Made by a program: the position numbers and the translations under genes
Notes under the pieces: generated by a model
Seen by the model: only the letters and a program-made list of their open reading frames with translations
Database searches by the model: none
Told to the model about the DNA's origin: nothing
Shown: one piece after another, positions 38,140 through 46,564 of the stretch
Layout: every line of letters begins with the position of its first letter
Numbering within the stretch: position 1 is the first letter of the stretch
Source: Saccharothrix saharensis
GTDB lineage: Bacteria > Actinomycetota > Actinomycetes > Mycobacteriales > Pseudonocardiaceae
Reading direction: 5' to 3'
DNA length: 64,000 nucleotides
NCBI RefSeq assembly: GCF_006716745.1
Contig: NZ_VFPP01000001.1
Coordinates: 5,715,386 to 5,779,385, forward strand

Positions 38140-39018
38140 TCAGCACGGGGTGCTGCGCCGCCTGCGCTCCCGCACGCGGTGGGCGTTCGAGGTGGGGTCG
38201 GCGTGGTCGAGCCACTTCCGCACGATGTCTTCGTCGTGGACCGAGCCGAGTTCGACGTAGGCGTTCGGGTCGGCGCCGTCCACGGCGTAGGCGCGCCCCG
38301 TCTGACTGGTGAAGAAGTAGCTCTTCGACCGCGCCGCCGCCGCGTTCACCTCGACCGGCAGGTCGGGGCAGGACGACACGACCCGGTCGACCGCCGCGGC
38401 GAACTCGTCCGCGCCCAGCTGGAAGCCCGGTTTGTTGCGCACCGCGATCGGACCCACGGGCCAGAACTCGTACAGGGACCAGATCGCGATGCGGTACCGG
38501 GAGAGGAGTCGGCCGAGCTGGACCAGGTCGCCCGCGTTCACCCTCGACACCACCGTGTTGATCTTTATCGGCACCTGTCCCTGGAGGCGTTCGACCACGT
38601 GCAGCACGCGGTCCAGGTGCCCGGCGCGGTCCCTCATCCGGGTGTGCACCGCGTCCGTGCTGCCGTCCACGGGAAGGCCGACCAGGTCGACTGTCGCGGC
38701 GATGTCGGCCAGCGACCGCTCGGCCCAGCCCAGCGCGTTGGTGTCGACTTGGACGAACGTGATCTGGGGCAGTTCGGCGCGCACGTGGCCGAGCAGTTCG
38801 GGGAACCTGCGGTACCGGAACGGGTCGCCGCCCCCGAAGGTGATCGACTCGGCTCCCAGCTCCACGAGCCTCCCCACGACGTCGAGCCACGTGTCGTAGG
38901 CCGACGCACGCCCGTCGAACGGCAGGTAGCAGAACCGGCAGGCCAGGTTGCACCGGTCGAGGAAGTTGAAGGAGACCCGGGTCGGCAGGCCGTCCCCGGT
39001 CGACGTGTGCCCGGTCAT
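38140..39018 (-). CDS. Radical SAM enzyme, viperin-like, third gene of a compact cassette
   Basis: 292 residues. The 4Fe-4S motif is CNLACRFC (Cys23, Cys27, Cys30), followed by the SAM-binding FGGGDPF at 61-67. Later sections read LVGLPVDGSTDAVHTRM, VPIKINTVVSRVN and IAIWSLYEFWPVGP. Their order and wording recall viperin (ddhCTP synthase: CNxxCxFC, FxGGEPF, KINSVI, RWKxFQ), but the RWKxFQ element is not conserved, so ddhCTP production is not established. No SPASM-type Cys cluster is seen. ATG 39018 lies 2 bases after the stop of the membrane protein gene, with GGAGCGG upstream. Other radical SAM roles (peptide or nucleoside modification) remain possible. Confidence 0.8.
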   Translation of the reverse strand: MTGHTSTGDGLPTRVSFNFLDRCNLACRFCYLPFDGRASAYDTWLDVVGRLVELGAESITFGGGDPFRYRRFPELLGHVRAELPQITFVQVDTNALGWAERSLADIAATVDLVGLPVDGSTDAVHTRMRDRAGHLDRVLHVVERLQGQVPIKINTVVSRVNAGDLVQLGRLLSRYRIAIWSLYEFWPVGPIAVRNKPGFQLGADEFAAAVDRVVSSCPDLPVEVNAAAARSKSYFFTSQTGRAYAVDGADPNAYVELGSVHDEDIVRKWLDHADPTSNAHRVRERRRRSTPC

Positions 39019-39020
39019 CG

Positions 39021-39803
39021 TCACCGCTCCGGCCGGGCCACTCCGCGGGGCTCCGCGGCGGCGTCCAGCGAGGCGGCGGTGACCCTGTGCACGGTCGGGT
39101 CGAACTCCACCGCGTCGCTGATCAAGCGCTCGGTCGAGAGGCGGAGGAGGTCGTACACCTTGCTCCCCTTGCCCGCGAACTCGAACGAGACGGAGTCCTG
39201 CCTGGCCGCGCGGTAGGGCTTGATGTCGATCTGCACCCGGCCGGAGTCGGAGTCGGGGTCGAGCGCGATCAGCGATGCCATCGGTACCGTCCGGTGGACC
39301 AGCACCCGGAAGCGCTGGCGCTCGTCGGGGGCGAGTTTCGCCCGCAACGCCCACAGGCTGGACAGCGTCCCCTGCACCCGGGAGACCAGGTACTCGCGCT
39401 CCACGTTCAAGTGACGGGCCAGGGCGTCGACGTAGTCGGCCGTCGGGTCGACGATGGCGATGTCGAACGAGATCTTGTTCGGGCCGCGCACCAGCAGCTC
39501 GATCTCGTCCACGACGCCTTCCATCTCGGCGCCCTGCGCCATCCAGTACGCCGAGATGAGCACCCGGTTCCTGGCGAAGGCGAGGTAGTCCGAGAGCCGG
39601 GCCGCGTTGCGGTAGCGACCGTAGTCGGCGCGGGAGGCGTAGAAGTTGGACAGCCCCGCCCTCGTCATGCGCACCGCCAGGTTCCGGCGGTGCCGCGAAC
39701 CGCGCATGGGGACGATGAGCCGCCTGTTCCAGCGCACGAGCAGCGCGACGGCGGCGGCGGATAATATCCCGCCGACCACACCGATCCACAGGTCCTGGAT
39801 CAT
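39021..39803 (-). CDS. Membrane-anchored protein of unknown function, middle gene of the cassette
   Basis: 260 residues. A single N-terminal membrane helix (about 5-24, VVGGILSAAAVALLVRW) is followed by a basic stretch (RGSRHRRNLAVRM) and a soluble domain. That domain has AGLSNFYASRADYGRYR, YLAFARNRVLISAYWMAQG and ISFDIAIVDPTADYVDALAR. This alternation of strands and helices recalls phospholipase-D-like/HKD sensor domains found in signalling proteins, but the HxK catalytic motif is absent. I cannot name the family. The start ATG overlaps the upstream MazG-like stop (ATGA). It probably sits on the inner face of the membrane as receptor or effector of the cassette (inference). Confidence 0.65.
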   Translation of the reverse strand: MIQDLWIGVVGGILSAAAVALLVRWNRRLIVPMRGSRHRRNLAVRMTRAGLSNFYASRADYGRYRNAARLSDYLAFARNRVLISAYWMAQGAEMEGVVDEIELLVRGPNKISFDIAIVDPTADYVDALARHLNVEREYLVSRVQGTLSSLWALRAKLAPDERQRFRVLVHRTVPMASLIALDPDSDSGRVQIDIKPYRAARQDSVSFEFAGKGSKVYDLLRLSTERLISDAVEFDPTVHRVTAASLDAAAEPRGVARPER

Positions 39804-40141
39804 CGCTCGGCCGCCACCTTCGCCGCGAGTTCCCGCATCGTGCGCACGAAGGCGCGTTCCAGGTCGACGTCGAGCAGCCGGGCCAGCACGATCACCGACC
39901 ACAGGCAATCCGAGAGCTCGTGCTCGACGCGCTCGCGGACGTCGGTGTCGGCGGACCTGAGCCCTTGCTCGGCCATCACCAGCTTGGCCAGGTCGCCCAC
40001 GTCACCGACGAAGCCGAGCACGGTCTCGGCGACGGTCCAGGGCCGACCGGCCTGGTCCTGCTGGACCCGCCGGTACCCGTCGTGGACGGCGTACGCCCGG
40101 GCGCGGACTTCTTCGAAGGTGAGCTGTTCCGGAGCGGGCAT
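39800..40141 (-). CDS. MazG-like nucleotide pyrophosphohydrolase, first gene of the cassette
   Basis: 113 residues, all helical in appearance, with the MazG-like pattern. FVGDVGDLAKLVMAEQG corresponds to the EExxE helix (Asp for Glu), and ERVEHELSDCLWSVIVLARL corresponds to the ExxD helix. A final DVDLERAFVRTM follows. Such enzymes hydrolyse NTPs or modified nucleotides to NMP and pyrophosphate. Substituting Asp for two Glu residues keeps metal binding plausible. The ATG at 40141 lies 97 bases downstream of the VOC gene. The stop overlaps the membrane protein start. Pairing with a viperin-like enzyme suggests a common nucleotide substrate (inference). Confidence 0.75.
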   Translation of the reverse strand: MPAPEQLTFEEVRARAYAVHDGYRRVQQDQAGRPWTVAETVLGFVGDVGDLAKLVMAEQGLRSADTDVRERVEHELSDCLWSVIVLARLLDVDLERAFVRTMRELAAKVAAER

Positions 40142-40237
40142 CGAGGGCCTTTCCGCCGTGGGCCGCCGCAGTGGCGTTCACGCGGGTCGCCGAACGCCGG
40201 GATGATGCCAGTCAGTCGTCCGCCGAGGTCGGTTGCG

Positions 40238-40606
40238 TTACATGCCCGCCGCGGGCTGCCAGAGCTCGATGCGGTTGCCCTCGGGGTCGACGCACCACCC
40301 GAACCGGCCGAACTCGGAGTCCTCGGTCTGCGGCAGCACCTCGACGCCCCGGCTGCGCAGCTGCGCCAGCAGCTCGGCCAGGTCGTCCACCCTGAGGTTG
40401 ATCATCGCGCGTTGACCCGGTTCGCCGAAGTAGTCCGTGTCGTTGGCGAACAGGGCGAACGTCGTCGTCTCGGCCGCGTCCCAGTGGAACGTGATGGCAC
40501 CGCCGTCGCTCATCGGCACGCCGAGGTGCCGGCGGTACCACTCGGCCATCCGCTCGGGGTTGCGGGCGCGCAGGAACACGCCGCCGATGCCAGTCACCTT
40601 CGCCAC
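40238..40606 (-). CDS. VOC (glyoxalase-like) family protein
   Basis: 122 residues with the vicinal-oxygen-chelate fold. VTGIGGVFLRARNPERMAEW opens the first beta-alpha-beta module, and GRFGWCVDPEGNRIELWQP closes the second with the metal-binding Glu. The first ligand position is weak. GTG 40606 fits the family start; ATG 40645 is possible. Function (isomerase, dioxygenase, resistance or none) cannot be given. It precedes the cassette on the same strand, but a 96-base gap suggests a separate unit. Confidence 0.8.
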   Translation of the reverse strand: MAKVTGIGGVFLRARNPERMAEWYRRHLGVPMSDGGAITFHWDAAETTTFALFANDTDYFGEPGQRAMINLRVDDLAELLAQLRSRGVEVLPQTEDSEFGRFGWCVDPEGNRIELWQPAAGM

Positions 40607-40789
40607 GGCTGGGGACCGTACTACCGCGACCCGGGACGGGCCCATGGACGCGGTCACGTCGCCACCCGATCCGGTCAACGAAACGGCGGGAGCTTACCCA
40701 CCCGGCCGCGTTGATCGTGACGCTCCGCTGTGCGTGTGACGGTGCGTGATCGACTGCGGTGCGTGGCCGAGCGCGGCACGCGCGCGTCC

Positions 40790-40852
40790 TGAGCGTTGAA
40801 TTCAGGGGTCCTGAACGTACGACACGCGGGACCTGGACGTACGACTCGCGCG
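40790..40852. repeat. Intergenic repeat locus C: three units in one orientation
   Basis: Just after the rsgA stop there are about three units read on the + strand as CCTGAGCGTTGAATTC, GGGGTCCTGAACGTACGAC and GGGACCTGGACGTACGAC. Unlike loci A and B they are all in one direction. The GTACGAC variant replaces GTTCGAC. Confidence 0.75.
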
Positions 40853-40853
40853 G

Positions 40854-41864
40854 TTAGTCGTATTCCTCCAGTTTGCTGCGGGAGGCCAGAAGGCGGCGCA
40901 GGGAGGCCAGGCGGCCGGGGGAGGCCTCACCCGTGCGGACGAGGTCGTCCAGCATGCAGTCCGGGTCCTCGGGCGCGCCCAGGTGGCCGCAGCCCGACGG
41001 GCACTCCTCGGCCATCGCCTTCATGTCCGGGAACGCGGCGACGATGTCGTCCGGGGTGATGTGCGCCAGGCCGAACGAGCGGATGCCGGGCGTGTCCACC
41101 GCCCAGCCGCCCTCGGGCAGCGGCAGGGCGACGGTCTGCGTCGACGTGTGCCGGCCCTTGCCGACGCCGCTCACCACGCCCACCGCCCGGTGCGCGTCCG
41201 GCACCAGCTTGTTCACCAGCGTCGACTTGCCCACGCCGGAGTGCCCGATCAGCGCCGACAGCCGGTCCACCAACCGGGCCCGCAGCTCCTGCGGGTCCTG
41301 GTCGGACCGCGTCACGACCACCGGCAGGTCCAGCTCGGCGTAGGCGGCCAGCAGCTCGTCCGGCGGCGCGAGGTCCGACTTGGTCAGGCACAGCAGCGGT
41401 TCCAGCCCGCCCGCGTACGCCGCCACCAGGCAGCGGTCGATGAAACCCCGGCGCGGCTGCGGGTCCGCCAACGCCGACACGATCACCAACTGCCCCGCGT
41501 TGGCCACCACCACCCGCTCGAACGGGTCCGTGTCGTCCGCCGTGCGCCGCAGCACGCTGCGCCGCTCCTCCACCCGGACGATCCGCGCCAACGTGTCCGG
41601 CTGACCGGACGTGTCGCCCACCAACCCCACCTGGTCGCCGACGACCACCGGTGTGCGGCCCAGCTCCCGCGCCCGCATGGCGACGACCAACCGCGCCGGG
41701 TCGTCCTCCACCGCGCACGTCCACCGCCCCCGGTCCACCCCGACGACCATGGCGGGCACCGCGTCCGCGTGCTCCGGCCTGCGCTTGCTGCGCGGCCGGG
41801 TCCCCTTGCCCGGCCGCACCCGCACGTCGGACTCGTCCAACCGCCGCCAGTCGCCGCGTGCCAC
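40854..41864 (-). CDS. rsgA: Ribosome small-subunit GTPase RsgA
   Basis: 336 residues, circularly permuted GTPase. The OB-fold domain comes first (MVVGVDRGRWTCAV), then G4 TKSDLA, G1 GHSGVGKSTLVN and G3 DTPGIRSFG. A C-terminal zinc domain follows with CPSGCGHLGAPEDPDC. RsgA helps late 30S subunit maturation. The long Arg/Lys-rich N-terminus (KGTRPRSKRRPEH) is typical of actinobacterial RsgA. GTG 41864 is 1 base after the aroA stop, so the two are co-transcribed. Repeat locus C lies directly downstream. Confidence 0.95.
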   Translation of the reverse strand: MARGDWRRLDESDVRVRPGKGTRPRSKRRPEHADAVPAMVVGVDRGRWTCAVEDDPARLVVAMRARELGRTPVVVGDQVGLVGDTSGQPDTLARIVRVEERRSVLRRTADDTDPFERVVVANAGQLVIVSALADPQPRRGFIDRCLVAAYAGGLEPLLCLTKSDLAPPDELLAAYAELDLPVVVTRSDQDPQELRARLVDRLSALIGHSGVGKSTLVNKLVPDAHRAVGVVSGVGKGRHTSTQTVALPLPEGGWAVDTPGIRSFGLAHITPDDIVAAFPDMKAMAEECPSGCGHLGAPEDPDCMLDDLVRTGEASPGRLASLRRLLASRSKLEEYD

Positions 41865-41865
41865 G

Positions 41866-43155
41866 TCAGCGCGCCCCCGGCAGCGACAGCATGGCCGCCC
41901 ACATGCCCGGGAAGTCCGGGATCGTCTTGGTGGTCGACCCGATGTCGTCCACCGACACGCCGCCGACCACCAGGCCGATGATCGCGCCCGCGGTGGCCAT
42001 CCGGTGGTCGGCGTAGGCCTGCCACACGCCGCCGTGCAGCGGCCGGGGCTCGACGACCAGGCCGTCCTCGGTCTCGGTCGCGTCGCCGCCCAGCCGGTTG
42101 ATCTCGGTGACGAGCGCGGCGAGCCGGTCCGTCTCGTGGCCGCGGATGTGCGCCACACCGCGGATGTGGGTCGGACCGTCGGCGAGCGCCGCCAGGGCCG
42201 CCACGGTCGGCGTCAGCTCGCTCTCGTCACGCAGGTCCACGTCGATCCCGGTCAGCCGGTCCGGGCCGCGCAGCACGAGGCCCGCGTCGGTCAGCTCGAC
42301 CTCGCAGCCCATCCGCTCGAACAGGTCCCGTGCCGCACCGCCCGGCTGGGTCGTGCTCGCGGGCCAGCCCGGGATCGTCACCCGGCCGCCGGTCACGGCC
42401 GCCGCCGCCAGGAACGGCGTGGCGTTGGACAGGTCCGGCTCCACGTACCAGTCCCGGCCCCGGATCGGACCGGGCTCGACCCGCCACTCGTCCGGCGCGG
42501 AGTCGTCCACCACGACACCCGCCTCGCGCAGCATCGCCACGGTCATCTCGATGTGGGGCAGCGAGGGCACCGGCTTCCCCCCGGAGGCGCCGGCACCGTG
42601 CCGCACGGTCACGCCGCTCTCGTACCGCGCGCCCGACAGCAGCAGCCCGGACACGAACTGGGACGACGCCGACGCGTCGATGGTGACCTCGCCGCCCGGC
42701 ACGCCGCCCTTGCCGTGCAGCGAGAACGGCAGCGCGTCGCCCGCCACGTCCGCGCCCAGCGCCCGCAGCGCGGCCAGGATCGTGGTCATCGGCCGGGTCC
42801 GCGCGTGCGGGTCGCCGTCGAAGGTGATGTCACCGACCGCGAGCGCGGCGGCGGGCGGCAGGAACCGCATCACGGTGCCCGCCAGCCCGCAGTCGACCTG
42901 CGCCGGGCCGCGCAGCTCGTGCGGCGTGACCAGCCAGGACCCGTCCGGGCCGTCGACCACGTCGACGCCGAGCGACCGCAGCGCGGCGACCATCAGGTTC
43001 GTGTCGCGGCTGCGCAGCGGGGCGTGCAGCGCGGACGCGCGGTCGGCCAGCGCGGCGAGCACGAGCGCGCGGTTGGTGATGGACTTGGAACCGGGCACGG
43101 GTACCGTCGCGTCGACCGGGCCGTCGGCGGTGGGAGCGGACCACTGCTGAGTCAT
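41866..43155 (-). CDS. aroA: 3-phosphoshikimate 1-carboxyvinyltransferase (EPSP synthase)
   Basis: A 429-residue EPSP synthase. It transfers enolpyruvate from PEP to shikimate-3-phosphate, giving aromatic amino acids. Residues binding shikimate-3-phosphate appear in [36 protein letters not shown] and [11 protein letters not shown] follow. The loop equivalent to LAGNAGTAMRP reads [11 protein letters not shown], so residues normally written as NAGT are CGLAGT, the variant usual in actinobacteria. The ATG at 43155 has only GGGG upstream. It overlaps neither neighbour and is followed by rsgA after one base. It is divergent from the SRAP gene. Confidence 0.95.
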   Translation of the reverse strand: MTQQWSAPTADGPVDATVPVPGSKSITNRALVLAALADRASALHAPLRSRDTNLMVAALRSLGVDVVDGPDGSWLVTPHELRGPAQVDCGLAGTVMRFLPPAAALAVGDITFDGDPHARTRPMTTILAALRALGADVAGDALPFSLHGKGGVPGGEVTIDASASSQFVSGLLLSGARYESGVTVRHGAGASGGKPVPSLPHIEMTVAMLREAGVVVDDSAPDEWRVEPGPIRGRDWYVEPDLSNATPFLAAAAVTGGRVTIPGWPASTTQPGGAARDLFERMGCEVELTDAGLVLRGPDRLTGIDVDLRDESELTPTVAALAALADGPTHIRGVAHIRGHETDRLAALVTEINRLGGDATETEDGLVVEPRPLHGGVWQAYADHRMATAGAIIGLVVGGVSVDDIGSTTKTIPDFPGMWAAMLSLPGAR

Positions 43156-43252
43156 GCCCCGATGATTCCGCATCGGGTCACCGACAGCTCGCACCGGGCT
43201 TTCCGACGTGCGACGATGGCCCGGACGGTGATCCGCGGAGAGGGTGGTCGGT

Positions 43253-44014
43253 GTGTGCGGCAGGTACGCGTCCACGAAGAACCCGGCGCTGCTCGCGGCG
43301 GAGTTCGACGCGGTCGACGGGACCGGGGGCGCCGCGCCGGGCCCGGACTACAACGTCGCGCCGACCAAGCAGGTGCTCGCCGTGGTGGAGCGGCACCCGC
43401 GTGACGACGAGGGCAACCCCGACCCGGACACGACCGAGCGCAGCGTCCGCGTGATGCGCTGGGGTCTGGTGCCGCACTGGGCCAAGGACCTCTCCGGCGC
43501 CGCGAAGATGATCAACGCGCGGGCGGAGAGCGTGCTGGACAAGCCCGCCTACCGCGACTCGGCGGCCAAGCGCCGGTGCATCGTCCCGGCCGCCGGCTGG
43601 TACGAGTGGCAGCCCGGCGAGGGCCGCAAGCAGCCGTACTTCATCAACCCCGGTGACGACTCCAGCCTCGCCCTGGCGGGCATCTGGTCGGTGTGGTGGC
43701 AGCAGGAGGGCGACGAGCGCAAGCCGATCATCACGTGCGCCGTGCTCACCACGGACGCGATCGGCGAGATGACCGCCGTGCACCACCGGATGCCGCTGGT
43801 GCTGCCGAAGGACCGCTGGGCGGCGTGGCTCGACCCGGACAACGCCGACCCCGAGGACCTGCTCCGGCCCGACCCGGCGCTGGTCGACGCGCTGGAGCTG
43901 CGCCCGGTGTCGATGAAGGTGAACAGCATCAAGAACAACGACCCGTCGCTGATGGACGCGGTCGCGCTGGGGGAGTCCGAGAAGCCGGAGCCCACCTTGT
44001 TCGAGCTGACATGA
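43253..44014 (+). CDS. SRAP-domain protein (SOS response-associated peptidase, YedK/HMCES type)
   Basis: A 253-residue SRAP protein. After Met removal Cys2 (CGRYAS) forms a stable link with abasic sites in single-stranded DNA. Other active-site parts are [24 protein letters not shown] with the catalytic Glu, and HHRMPLVLP with the His. [14 protein letters not shown] and MINARAES bind DNA. GTG 43253 is chosen because Cys must be residue two; GAGAGGG lies 7 bases upstream. The stop overlaps the alpha/beta hydrolase (ATGA). No LexA box was recognised. Confidence 0.93.
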   Translation: MCGRYASTKNPALLAAEFDAVDGTGGAAPGPDYNVAPTKQVLAVVERHPRDDEGNPDPDTTERSVRVMRWGLVPHWAKDLSGAAKMINARAESVLDKPAYRDSAAKRRCIVPAAGWYEWQPGEGRKQPYFINPGDDSSLALAGIWSVWWQQEGDERKPIITCAVLTTDAIGEMTAVHHRMPLVLPKDRWAAWLDPDNADPEDLLRPDPALVDALELRPVSMKVNSIKNNDPSLMDAVALGESEKPEPTLFELT

Positions 44015-44625
44015 CCTCGCGGGTGGTCGACACCCCGTACGGTCCCGCGCGGGCCGAGCTGCACTGCGCGTCGGAGAGCCGGGCGGCGCTGCTGCTCGGG
44101 CACGGCGCGGGCGGCGGGATCGCCGCGCCCGACCTGGTGGCGGCGACCCGCGCGGCGGTGGGCGTCGGCGTGCACGTGGCGCTGGTGGAGCAGCCGTACC
44201 GGGTGGCCGGCCGCCGCGCGCCCGCACCCGCCAAGCAGCTCGACGCGGCGTGGCTCGCGGTGGCGGACGACCTGGGCACGAGCTGGTTCGACGACCTGCC
44301 GCTGGTGTTCGGCGGCCGGTCGTCGGGCGCGCGGGTGGCGTGCCGCACGTCGTCGGAGGGCCAGGCCGTGGCGGTGGTGTGCCTGGCGTTCCCGGTGCAC
44401 CCGCCGGGCAAGCCGGAGAAGTCCCGGATGCCCGAGCTGGACGGCGTCGAGGTGGCCACCCTGGTGGTGCAGGGCGAGAACGACCCGTTCGGCCGGCCGG
44501 CGGCCGCGCACCACCGCGACGTCGTGCTGCTGCCCGGCGACCACAACCTCAAGGCCGACGTGGCCGCGGTGGGCCGGACCGTGGGCGAGTGGCTGGACCG
44601 CGTGCTGCGCCCGCTCGAGGTCTGA
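44011..44625 (+). CDS. Alpha/beta-hydrolase family protein
   Basis: A 204-residue small hydrolase of the dienelactone-hydrolase-like group. The oxyanion region is LLLGHGAGGGIAAPDL, the nucleophile elbow is VFGGRSSGARVAC, the acid is likely in VQGENDPFG and the His in LPGDHNLK. No signal peptide is present, so it is cytoplasmic. The substrate is unknown. Coupled by a four-base overlap to the SRAP gene, an arrangement I recall in other actinobacteria, though no functional link is known. Confidence 0.85.
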   Translation: MTSRVVDTPYGPARAELHCASESRAALLLGHGAGGGIAAPDLVAATRAAVGVGVHVALVEQPYRVAGRRAPAPAKQLDAAWLAVADDLGTSWFDDLPLVFGGRSSGARVACRTSSEGQAVAVVCLAFPVHPPGKPEKSRMPELDGVEVATLVVQGENDPFGRPAAAHHRDVVLLPGDHNLKADVAAVGRTVGEWLDRVLRPLEV

Positions 44626-44657
44626 TCGGGCGGGTCCGGCACGACGACCCGGCCGCG

Positions 44658-45134
44658 TCAGGCCGAGATCGGCGCGACGACCGCCTGCGCCAACCGGACC
44701 AGGTCACCCGGCGCGATCTCGACCTCCAGCCCGCGCCGCCCGGCCGAGCAGAAGATGGTGTCGAAGCCCTCCGCCGACGCGTCCAGCGCCAGCGGCAGCC
44801 GCTTGCGCTGCCCCAGCGGCGAGATGCCGCCCGCCACGTACCCGGTGGCGCGCTCGGCGGCCGCGACGTCGGCCATCTTCGCCTTCTTCCCGCCCACGGC
44901 GGCGGCCAGCGCCTTCAGGTCGAGCTGCCCGGTGACCGGGACCACGCCGACGGCCAGCTTGCCGTCCACCTCGGCGACCAGCGTCTTGAACACGCGTTCG
45001 GGCGGCACGCCCAAGGCCTCCGCAGCCTCCAGCCCGTACGACTCGTGGCGGGGGTCGTGCTCGTACGCGTGCAGCGTGTGGGCCACCTTCTGCTTGTCCA
45101 GCAACGCGGTGGCGGGCGTCCCACGTCCGGCCAT
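44658..45134 (-). CDS. ybaK: YbaK-type Cys-tRNA(Pro) deacylase
   Basis: A 158-residue YbaK/EbsC family protein that removes cysteine mischarged on tRNA-Pro. Typical stretches are [20 protein letters not shown] at the start, [20 protein letters not shown], the conserved Lys/Asp region around [19 protein letters not shown], and the loop [15 protein letters not shown]. The ATG at 45134 is the only reasonable start. It is divergent from sigR, and the SigR promoter lies in the gap 20 bases from its start. Confidence 0.92.
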   Translation of the reverse strand: MAGRGTPATALLDKQKVAHTLHAYEHDPRHESYGLEAAEALGVPPERVFKTLVAEVDGKLAVGVVPVTGQLDLKALAAAVGGKKAKMADVAAAERATGYVAGGISPLGQRKRLPLALDASAEGFDTIFCSAGRRGLEVEIAPGDLVRLAQAVVAPISA

Positions 45135-45153
45135 GATCGCGCACGATAGTGCA

Positions 45154-45180
45154 GGGAATGCCCGGCGCGACCGTCGCGTT
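45154..45180 (+). promoter_or_regulatory. SigR-dependent autoregulatory promoter of sigR
   Basis: GGGAAT, exactly 18 bases, GTT: a perfect match to the SigR/SigH consensus. The expected start of transcription is near 45187. That is upstream of an in-frame ATG at 45205, which would add 48 residues to SigR. Confidence 0.75.
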
Positions 45181-45348
45181 GGTGCGAGCGTGGCTACCGA
45201 GGTGATGGACCAGCAGGTCGGCCGGCAGGTCAGGGCACGCCCACCGCGTGGGTCGGCCCACTGCCGTCCGGGTGACCGCCGCGTATCCTCGACTGCGTCC
45301 CAGACAGTTCCGGCCACCGCGCCGACCAGCCGGTGGGAAGGGAGCGCG

Positions 45349-45972
45349 GTGCCAGCCACGCGAACGCAGGACACGCCGACTGACGAGACAACGGCCGAGC
45401 GCGCCGCCAGGTTCGAACGCGACGCGATGCCGATGCTCGACCAGTTGTACTCGGCGGCCCTGCGGATGACCCGCAACCCGGCCGACGCCGAGGACCTGGT
45501 CCAGGAGACCTACCTCAAGGCCTATGCCGCCTTCGCGTCCTTCTCGCAGGGCACGAACCTCAAGGCCTGGCTGTACCGCATCCTCACCAACACCTACATC
45601 AACGGCTACCGCAAGAAGCAGCGCCAGCCGATCCAGCAGCCGACGGACGAGATCACCGACTGGCAGTTGGCGCAGGCGGAGAGCCACACGTCGACCGGGC
45701 TGCGGTCGGCGGAGGTCGAGGCGATGGACCGGCTGCCGGACTCAGACGTCAAGGAAGCCTTGCAGCGACTGCCGGAGGAGTTCCGGATCGCGGTGTACCT
45801 CGCGGACGTGGAGGGCTTCGCCTACAAGGAGATCGCAGACATCATGGGCACCCCCATCGGCACCGTGATGTCCCGGTTGCACCGGGGCCGCAGGCAGCTT
45901 CGCGACCAGTTGGCGGACACCGCGCGCGAGCGCGGCATCATCCGCGACGGTCACCAGGAGGTGGCGGGCTGA
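45349..45972 (+). CDS. sigR: Thiol-stress ECF sigma factor SigR/SigH
   Basis: A 207-residue group IV sigma factor. Region 2 is [20 protein letters not shown] with [17 protein letters not shown]. Region 4 is [21 protein letters not shown] and [15 protein letters not shown]. It belongs to the SigR (Streptomyces) / SigH (Mycobacterium) group, which drives thioredoxin, mycothiol and protein-quality genes. GTG 45349 has GAAGGGAG upstream. An in-frame ATG at 45205 could make a longer isoform from the autoregulated promoter, as known for Streptomyces SigR-prime. It overlaps rsrA by one base. Confidence 0.95.
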   Translation: MPATRTQDTPTDETTAERAARFERDAMPMLDQLYSAALRMTRNPADAEDLVQETYLKAYAAFASFSQGTNLKAWLYRILTNTYINGYRKKQRQPIQQPTDEITDWQLAQAESHTSTGLRSAEVEAMDRLPDSDVKEALQRLPEEFRIAVYLADVEGFAYKEIADIMGTPIGTVMSRLHRGRRQLRDQLADTARERGIIRDGHQEVAG

Positions 45973-46286
45973 TGAGCTGCGGCGAACCGCACGAGACGGA
46001 CTGCTCCGAGGTCCTGTCCGAGGTCTACCTGTTCCTCGACCACGAGTGCGACGAGAAGCGCAAGGAACTGCTCCAGACCCACCTGGAGGAGTGCCACCCG
46101 TGCCTGGAGCAGTACGGCATCGAGGAGCACCTGAAGGCGCTGCTGGCCCGCAAGTGCGGCGGCGAGCACGCGCCCGAGGAGCTGCGGCGGCGGCTGCGCG
46201 CCCGGCTCTACCAGACCGCGGAGCAGACGACGGTCGAGGTCGAGGTCACCACGACGGTCACCAGGACCGAGAAGTCGACCAGCTGA
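45972..46286 (+). CDS. rsrA: Redox-sensing zinc anti-sigma factor RsrA/RshA
   Basis: A 104-residue ZAS-family anti-sigma factor. The zinc/redox ligands are Cys11, His37, Cys41 and Cys44 in [13 protein letters not shown], and an extra Cys3 is present. Reduced RsrA binds SigR; disulfide formation under thiol stress releases it. The C-terminal tail is Thr/Val/Glu-rich and of low complexity. The ATG overlaps the sigR stop (TGATG). A strong terminator follows. With the SigR promoter at 45154 this closes the negative feedback loop. Confidence 0.95.
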   Translation: MSCGEPHETDCSEVLSEVYLFLDHECDEKRKELLQTHLEECHPCLEQYGIEEHLKALLARKCGGEHAPEELRRRLRARLYQTAEQTTVEVEVTTTVTRTEKSTS

Positions 46287-46333
46287 GCGACCGGGGTGCC
46301 TTCGGGGTACCCCAGAGATGAACCCCTGAAAGT

Positions 46334-46367
46334 CGACGGCCCCGGAGCGGGTGCTCCGGGGCCGTCG
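46334..46367. terminator. Bidirectional terminator, rsrA / bL37
   Basis: CGACGGCCCCGGAGC pairs perfectly with GCTCCGGGGCCGTCG (15 bp, loop GGGT). It stands 48 bases after the rsrA stop and 15 bases beyond the bL37 stop on the other strand. Confidence 0.9.
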
Positions 46368-46382
46368 CACGCATGACGTCCG

Positions 46383-46457
46383 TCAGGCGTTGGGGCGCTT
46401 CCCGTGGTTGGCGCCGCCCTTCTTGCGGTCGCGGCGCTTGCGGGCACGCTTCGACAT
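46383..46457 (-). CDS. Ribosomal protein bL37
   Basis: A 24-codon gene encoding a very basic peptide, MSKRARKRRDRKKGGANHG and then KRPNA. It matches the tiny large-subunit protein bL37 described in mycobacterial ribosomes (consensus KRxRKxRDRKxxxANHGKRPN). AGGAGA lies 6 bases before the ATG. It is too short for usual gene finders. Location between rsrA and the biotinyl protein gene is the same as in mycobacteria, as far as I recall. The peptide binds 23S rRNA in the large subunit. Confidence 0.9.
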   Translation of the reverse strand: MSKRARKRRDRKKGGANHGKRPNA

Positions 46458-46564
46458 GGGGTTCTCCTAGTGCTCGAACTACCTCACCCCAGTGTGTCAC
46501 GCGGTCACCTCGGCACGGCACCGGGTCTGAATCGTGGTTGGATGGACGCGGACTAAGGAGGACC

